Assembly (NCBI RefSeq): GCF_046630445.1
Contig: NC_092336.1
Span: forward strand, 503,393,001-503,457,000
Length of the DNA: 64,000 bases
Direction of reading: 5' to 3'
Source: Rutidosis leptorrhynchoides
Taxonomy: Eukaryota > Streptophyta > Magnoliopsida > Asterales > Asteraceae
In this document: one piece after another, positions 58,569-64,000 of the stretch
Layout of the letters: every line of letters starts with the position of its first letter
How positions within the stretch are numbered: position 1 is the stretch's first letter
The notes under the pieces: generated by a model
What the model was told of the DNA's origin: nothing
The model's input: the letters and a program-made list of their open reading frames with translations, nothing else
The model's database searches: none
Program-made: the position numbers and the translations under genes

Positions 58569-61500
58569 AATTTTTTTTACGGCCAAAGAATAAATAATTT
58601 TATAAAAACACGAATCCTAGCAAGACGCTAAGGGAAAATTACAGTGGGATAGACAACCATAAGTTCCAGTTAGAAACTAAATGACCTCTATTTTTAAGCC
58701 AACGAAAAGAAAAACATCTAATTACATCAAACATACTACTTTTGCTACGAAACGGATCATTGAAAACAACACCGTTACAAAAACGCCAAATGGACCATAG
58801 GAGAGTAACAACTACCGCCACGATCTGTTCCTTAGAAGAAGCTTGTAATCGAACCCCTTCAACCCAATACATGAAAGAATCCACGAAACACAACTAGGGA
58901 GAGCACAACCGAGCCAAACACGAACCCTGTGCCATAAATCTTGAGCAAAAACGCAATCAAAAAACAAATGGTCACAAGTTTCCACACCATTATTACACAC
59001 CGGACAAACAACCGAATCAATCTATATACCTTTCGCGGAAAGGTTCCAACGAACGGGAAGAGCATTTAATCTTAAACGCCAAATAAAGATATTAACTTTT
59101 CTCGGGACAAACTTGAACCATAATTTCTTATCACAATCCGAAGCAAACCATTATCCGTGTGAATCCTTGCATCCTTTACTATGAATAAACCATGACACGA
59201 TATGGAACATGACCATGCATCTGCTCGATCCAGGAGATTACAAGAACCGATCTCTTGTAAGAGAGAACATTAAGCTTGCTCAGTTCGACTACCTATATTC
59301 TCCCTCGTCCATGACCAATGCCACTCGTCGTCGAACCATTTATCAACAATAACATCTTCTTTTATAGAATCGAGGTGATGTAATCATTTATATCGTGAAG
59401 CTAAGTTAGAGCTTCCTACCCAAACATCGTACCAAAAGCTAATATTTTTGCCATCCCCCACATTTAAACGAAGTACATCAGTGGGCAGAAAGCCTTTGAA
59501 AAATAGTTTTGGTACAAGAAGTAACGATATTTGACCATATACTAGCACTATGGTGTGAGAAATTTTCAAAATAATCGCCATGTATCGACTTAATAACCGA
59601 GACCCACAAATCATTCGGATTTTTCCAAATAACGACATCTCCACTTATATAACAAGGCCAAGTTGAAAGCTTTAAGGCTCCCCACATTAAGACCACCGTT
59701 ATCAAAAGAAGCTAAAACTTTATCCCACTTGACCCAAGACATCTTTTTAATCGAATTAGAGCCTCCCTAAAAGAATCTAGCTCGGATAGACTCAAGTCGT
59801 TTAAGGACCTTTTCGGGACACTTGAACATAGACATAAAGTAGATTCCAAGGCTCCCCATAACCGATTTCACTAAAGTGAGACGACCGCCCGAAGATATCA
59901 AACTAGCTTTCCAAGACGATAATCTGGAATTAGATTTATCAACTAAATAATCCCAATCGAAACAATTTTCATATTCAAATCAATAGGGAGACCAAGATAC
60001 GTAGTAGGGAATACTCCTACACGCGTCCCGGTAGCGGCAGCAAAAGCCGAAACATCATATTCTCCCACTCCCACACCAAATAAATGCGATTTATTAACGT
60101 TTATTTTAAGACCGGAAGCCAAGTACAAAATCTTTAAAATCATTAGAATGCGGGCCAACTCGTGTACGTTCCACTCTGAAAAAAAGATAACATCATCGGC
60201 GTAAATAAAATGAGCGTAAATAAAATGAGACAAAATAGTAGTACCGATTTTAAAACCCCGAATGAAGTTTAACTCCATGGCACGGCGGAAGGCAATGTGA
60301 AGGCATTCCATATCAATAAGAAACAAAAATGGACTGAGCGGATCCCCCTGTCTAAGACCCCTTTTTATCGTGACTTCTTGAGTCGGACTTCCGTTAACTA
60401 AAATCGAAGTTCTAGATGAAAATAAACACCCCTTTATCCACCTACACCATTTATCACCGAAACCCAGAGACGAGAGCATGAAAAATAAATAATTCCAATT
60501 AACCGAATCATACGCCTTTTCAAAATCGGCCTTAAACAATAACATACTTTTATTCGATTTTTTGTGCCATGATATTATCTCGTTTAACATTAACGGGCCA
60601 TCCAAAATCTGTCGACCATGAATAAAAGCAGTTTGCACTGGACTAATAATTTTATCAATGACCGACTGAAGACGATTCGTAAGAATTTTGGTAACAATTT
60701 TGTAAAAACAACCAACTAACGAAATAGGTCGAAAATCGGTAATTAACGTCGGGTTATGAACTTTAGGGATAAGTGCAAAGAAAGCCGAATTAGCACCACC
60801 GGGCATGATACAAGTCAAAAAAAGCAACGGATATCCCTGCAAAAATCAGATTTCAACATATCCCAATAAGTTTTCATAAAATGAAAAGAAATACCGTCTG
60901 GACCTGGCGCCTTACAGCTACCGCACTCCCAAACTGCATTCTTTATTTCGATTTCATCTACATCTCTCTCAATGAAATTTGCTTCATCCTCGGTTAGCTT
61001 GTAATTGGGTACTATGTTACCAAACTCAACTCCGGTATCAACACTTCAAATTTCTCCTTATAATACTCATAAAACTTTGATTTAATCGTCACCGGATCAT
61101 CAATTCAACTACCATCCATCTGAAGACCTAGAATGTGTTGAGTACGACGCTTATGCTTTAGAGAACAATGGAAAAATTTAGAATTTTCATCACCCTCTAC
61201 GTCCCATTTTATTCTCGCTTTTTGTAAAGTATCTAGGTCTTCCATTTTAGAAATCTCTTCTCTTTCCATAAACAAGTTATTTCTTAACATTATATCATCA
61301 TCAGTAGCTAGACCTGCGTCTATGGATACATCGATGTCTACTATATTTTTCGAAATATCATGTATCCGGGCTCTTTCAGTAGACATGGTAACATGTATCC
61401 AATTTTTGAGATGAGATTTCAACATGCGTAATTTAGCTACTATATCCTTATTTGTATCTACATTAATTTGGTCCCAAGCGATCCGAACAGTAGCATCAAA

Positions 61501-61623
61501 ATCTTTACGAGCAAACCACGACTCAAATATCTTGAAATAATGAGGCCCGAAATCTACTTTTTCTTGATACAAAAGAAGAGGCGAGTGATACGAGTAACCT
61601 CGATCCATAATCAAACCTTTCAA
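58569..61623 (-). pseudogene. 5'-truncated L1-type LINE (RT and zinc-binding end)
   Basis: Minus-strand order: a segment between endonuclease and RT (61623-61105, KFFHCSLKHKRR), reverse transcriptase (60842-59943, FRPISLVGCFYKIVTKIL, RQGDPLSPFLF, YADDVIFF), then broken pieces of the C-terminal zf-RVT-like region (59705-58639, ending CDHLFFDC..LWSIWRFCNG..). It ends in an A-rich tail (the T-run at 58569-58577 on plus). The endonuclease is missing, and there are several frame breaks. It abuts fragment E at 61620, and no matching TSD was found. Confidence 0.88.
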
Positions 61624-62053
61624 ATCGTAGTATGAGAACTCCCTTCTCCTATCTTAAGTGACGGGTCAAAGTTACGAATGACGTCTTTAACTTCTGAAGA
61701 CTCAAACTCAGAGTAAAAGTTTAAGGCTTCGTCTGCATGTTTCTCTGTTAGTTCCTCGACTAGTCTAACTGCATCATCACATTCTACCTTCAATTTGTCA
61801 CGTTCTTTTTTATAAATTTTAAGTTGATTATCCTTAGAGAACACTTCCTGTTCAAGCTCGTTTACAATATCGACAGAATCTGCAATTTGACTTTCTAGAG
61901 ATGACTTTTGTTCGAGTTCCATTTGGAGTTCTTCCACGGTTCTTTCTAGCATCTCTTCTACCTCTAGCCTTATTCTCAGTTCTTTCGCACACAACTTTTT
62001 AGATACACTCACCTGTAAGATTGACGGTATAAGATTCTGACTGTTATGTGTAT

Positions 62054-62242
62054 TGTGAGGTTTTCCCTGTTCGGGTTACCCGAAAGGGCGAGCATTTTTT
62101 AACTCTGATGTTTGCGCCTTATCCATAACGTTGCGTGACCGTTTACACGGCCACCCAAAGATTTGAACATGTGACCTCTCGCAAGGAAGTTCGGAGCCCC
62201 AACCACTACTGGGCTATCTTGGGAAGATTTTTAACTCTAGTC
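62054..62242 (-). mobile_element. SINE in fragment E, orthologous to 4648-4836
   Basis: Same sequence and same flanking GTTATGTGTAT repeats as in gene A, so it was copied together with the host segment. Confidence 0.75.
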
Positions 62243-63499
62243 GTTATGTGTATATGGCTGTATATTAGTGTTCATATATACAAAGACAAACAAAAGAGCC
62301 TTATATCGGCACAAGAATTTAAAGTTTACCTTTCGCTTAGCCTCTATGACATCTTTTTGTAATTTCCGACACCTGATAGACTCCTCAAAAGCATCTCGTT
62401 TGGACTTATCTGCATCTTCAATGGCTTGTACAAGCAGGTCATAAAGCTCATCATTTATACTTCTTTCTTGCTGCAGTTTCATATAAAGTAGTAAGTCTAA
62501 ACAAATACTCCATCTTTATGAATTTAATAGTCATCGGACGAAAAACACATAGTTTAAGTAATGTCATGTTATTATCACACTCTGTACTTTTGTTCACTTT
62601 ACACTTTTACCCCTTACTTTTTACTTACCTCTTTGTTTTACATCCATAAAGTAAGTGTATATAAGAACTTTATCTCATTAATCTTATCTATTTATGGAAG
62701 TGAACTATTAATTTGAGACAATTCAGAAAAGAATACCGAACTTTTAAATCGGGACGGAGCTGAGAGAGTAGTCAATTTCCAAACATGCAGGTAAGCAAAA
62801 CATAAAGAGTTCAACATGATGATTGCAGTAAAGAGGCATAAGGATATTATTCACTTACTCTGAGACTGAATGATGTAGCGTTTTGATTATCCTCGTTGAA
62901 TTTAGACGTTGTACCATCGTCTTGAGTTGGGTTGTCAGTATGTAATATAATTTGATGTCCTTCACTAACATATGCTGAACTCGGAATACTCTTCAGAATC
63001 AGTGACAAACGGTTCGTCGACTTCACTCAACCAACCTTTCCTGCAATTATATATTAATATTCTATATAGTATTAGTAATTAGTATTAGTATCATAACTAG
63101 TTTCCACTTAGTATAGTATAAGGGTATATAGTGAGGCATACCTCGTAAAAATAACTTCTCCTTTGCGTATAAACTGAATTTGACAGGAAGCAGTCGCATG
63201 TAAACACACATATATGGCTTTCTTGGATCTTAATTCCACCATTCTACTATATTTTCAAGTTTTGTAAGCACATAAATGTGAATGTTAATGCATGTAAGAC
63301 TTTTTTGTGAGGTACCTTGAATTTTGCATGTCTGCGGCTGCTCCCAGGACAAGCCTTCTGACATTGTGTTGAAGTACAAATTCAACAATACCTTTCTCGA
63401 TATATTCCGTTTCAATATACTGCACCTCCACGCACACACCTGTATATTTAAATAAAAGATCCCACATATAAGTTATTAATTAGGTCTCATGCTGTAATT

Positions 63500-63502
<3 letters not shown>

Positions 63503-63537
<35 letters not shown>
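63503..63537. repeat. (CA)n microsatellite, fragment E intron 2
   Basis: Longer version of the CA run in gene A (6104-6119). Confidence 0.9.
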
Positions 63538-63539
<2 letters not shown>

Positions 63540-63660
63540 AACAAGTTTGAATAACATTCCCATAAAGGCAATAGAAGTATAAAACAATAGTACCCTTGTA
63601 TCCTGGCATATCTGTTTATATTTATCGAGAAGCTGGTGCATATCTTCCGTATCCATATCA

Positions 63661-64000
63661 ATGGCGAAGCTTCTCTAGGGCAGGGGTGGGCTCCAGCCAC
63701 CCCAAAAACTTTTGAACTTAATAGCAGTTTTTCTAATATATAGGGACCATATGTAGCAAGTGTTAAATCTAGCCCCTCAATTAGTTTTGATTGTATATCA
63801 GTTCTCAAATTAGAAGAAATGCTAAACATGCGTGGACTCACCGACCCCTTCAATTGCTTTTCTTTCTCGATTCCCGTGAATGAAACTTGAAAATATCTCA
63901 AACTGGTTCATGTGTTTTTATTTTTATTTTATTATTCATATTCATGTTATTAATTAATTCCAATATTTTTCGTTCTCGAATGTTATGTACCGTTAATATT
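63661..64000. mobile_element. Start of a hAT-like element at the right edge
   Basis: It begins CAATGGCGAAGC, a typical hAT terminal motif, exactly where exon 2 homology ends (..tccatat|caatggcg). No ORF of note was found. The other end and the TSD lie outside the window. Confidence 0.5.

Larger units (their letters stand above)
61640..63660 (-). pseudogene. Fragment E: partial copy of U-box gene A (exons 2-7)
   Basis: Near-identical to gene A at an offset of about 57400, including the intronic SINE. It carries part of exon 7 (62012-~61640, breaking off inside the kinase glycine loop after GEGSSHTT), exon 6 (~62470-62330), exon 5 (~63041-62859), exon 4, exon 3 (~63443-63320) and part of exon 2. 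A 2-bp loss in exon 5 (near 62992) and a 2-bp gain in exon 3 (near 63427) shift the frame. The kinase lobe and U-box are missing, and exon 2 is cut at 63660 by a hAT-like end. Confidence 0.88.

Overview
This is a plant nuclear window, almost certainly eudicot. Asteraceae is my guess from the style of the repeats, but I cannot prove it. It is AT-rich, has spliced genes, and is dominated by nested transposable elements. No rRNA, tRNA gene, CRISPR array or bacterial operon was seen.

Host genes. All recognisable host coding sequence is on the minus strand and belongs to one family: plant U-box receptor-like cytoplasmic kinases of the PUB33 type, with the order USP domain, coiled coil, kinase, C-terminal U-box. 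Gene B (32441-37707) has nine exons that join in frame into a 776-residue protein. Gene A has exons 2-9 at 1691-6268. Its first exon lies about 17 kb away at 23273-23965, and that exon is split by a retroposon. Fragment E (about 61640-63660) is a near-identical partial copy of gene A with frameshifts and broken ends. In A and B the catalytic HRD aspartate is Asn, so this local branch looks like pseudokinases fused to an E3 ligase domain. A possible unrelated first exon lies at 406-501.

Gene A intron 1 holds a Russian-doll insertion. A solo LTR (6552-23158, TSD CAAGT) contains a hAT-like MITE (8144-22467, TSD GTTTTAAC). The MITE contains a complete, young Athila-like Ty3/Gypsy element (8531-22428, TSD GCGTC, 1556-bp LTRs, intact 1846-residue Gag-Pol, and a second spliced ORF with its own promoter-like region). 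A second hAT MITE (22500-22852) also sits in the solo LTR. The segment 22912-26311, which carries exon 1 of gene A, is tandemly duplicated as 26325-29747.

Region 29.7-32.4 kb holds a SINE, a Helitron-like end and a decayed Copia fragment. Gene B follows, with a hAT MITE in intron 1 and a foldback element in its last intron. Beyond it is a Copia element (38231-56526, TSD AATAA), split by a Tekay/chromovirus-like Gypsy element (40128-52570, TSD GTTTG) with 3292-bp LTRs. From 56.5 to 61.6 kb there is a SINE-like piece, a MULE-like long-TIR element (56911-58312) and a 5'-truncated LINE. Fragment E and the start of another hAT-like element reach the right edge.

The observation most worth follow-up is in the Athila-like element. 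A strictly spaced GC-rich module (12-bp sites in pairs 20 bp apart, pairs repeated every 91-93 bp) occurs both in the LTR and before the second gene, each time about 30-36 bp upstream of a TATA-like sequence.
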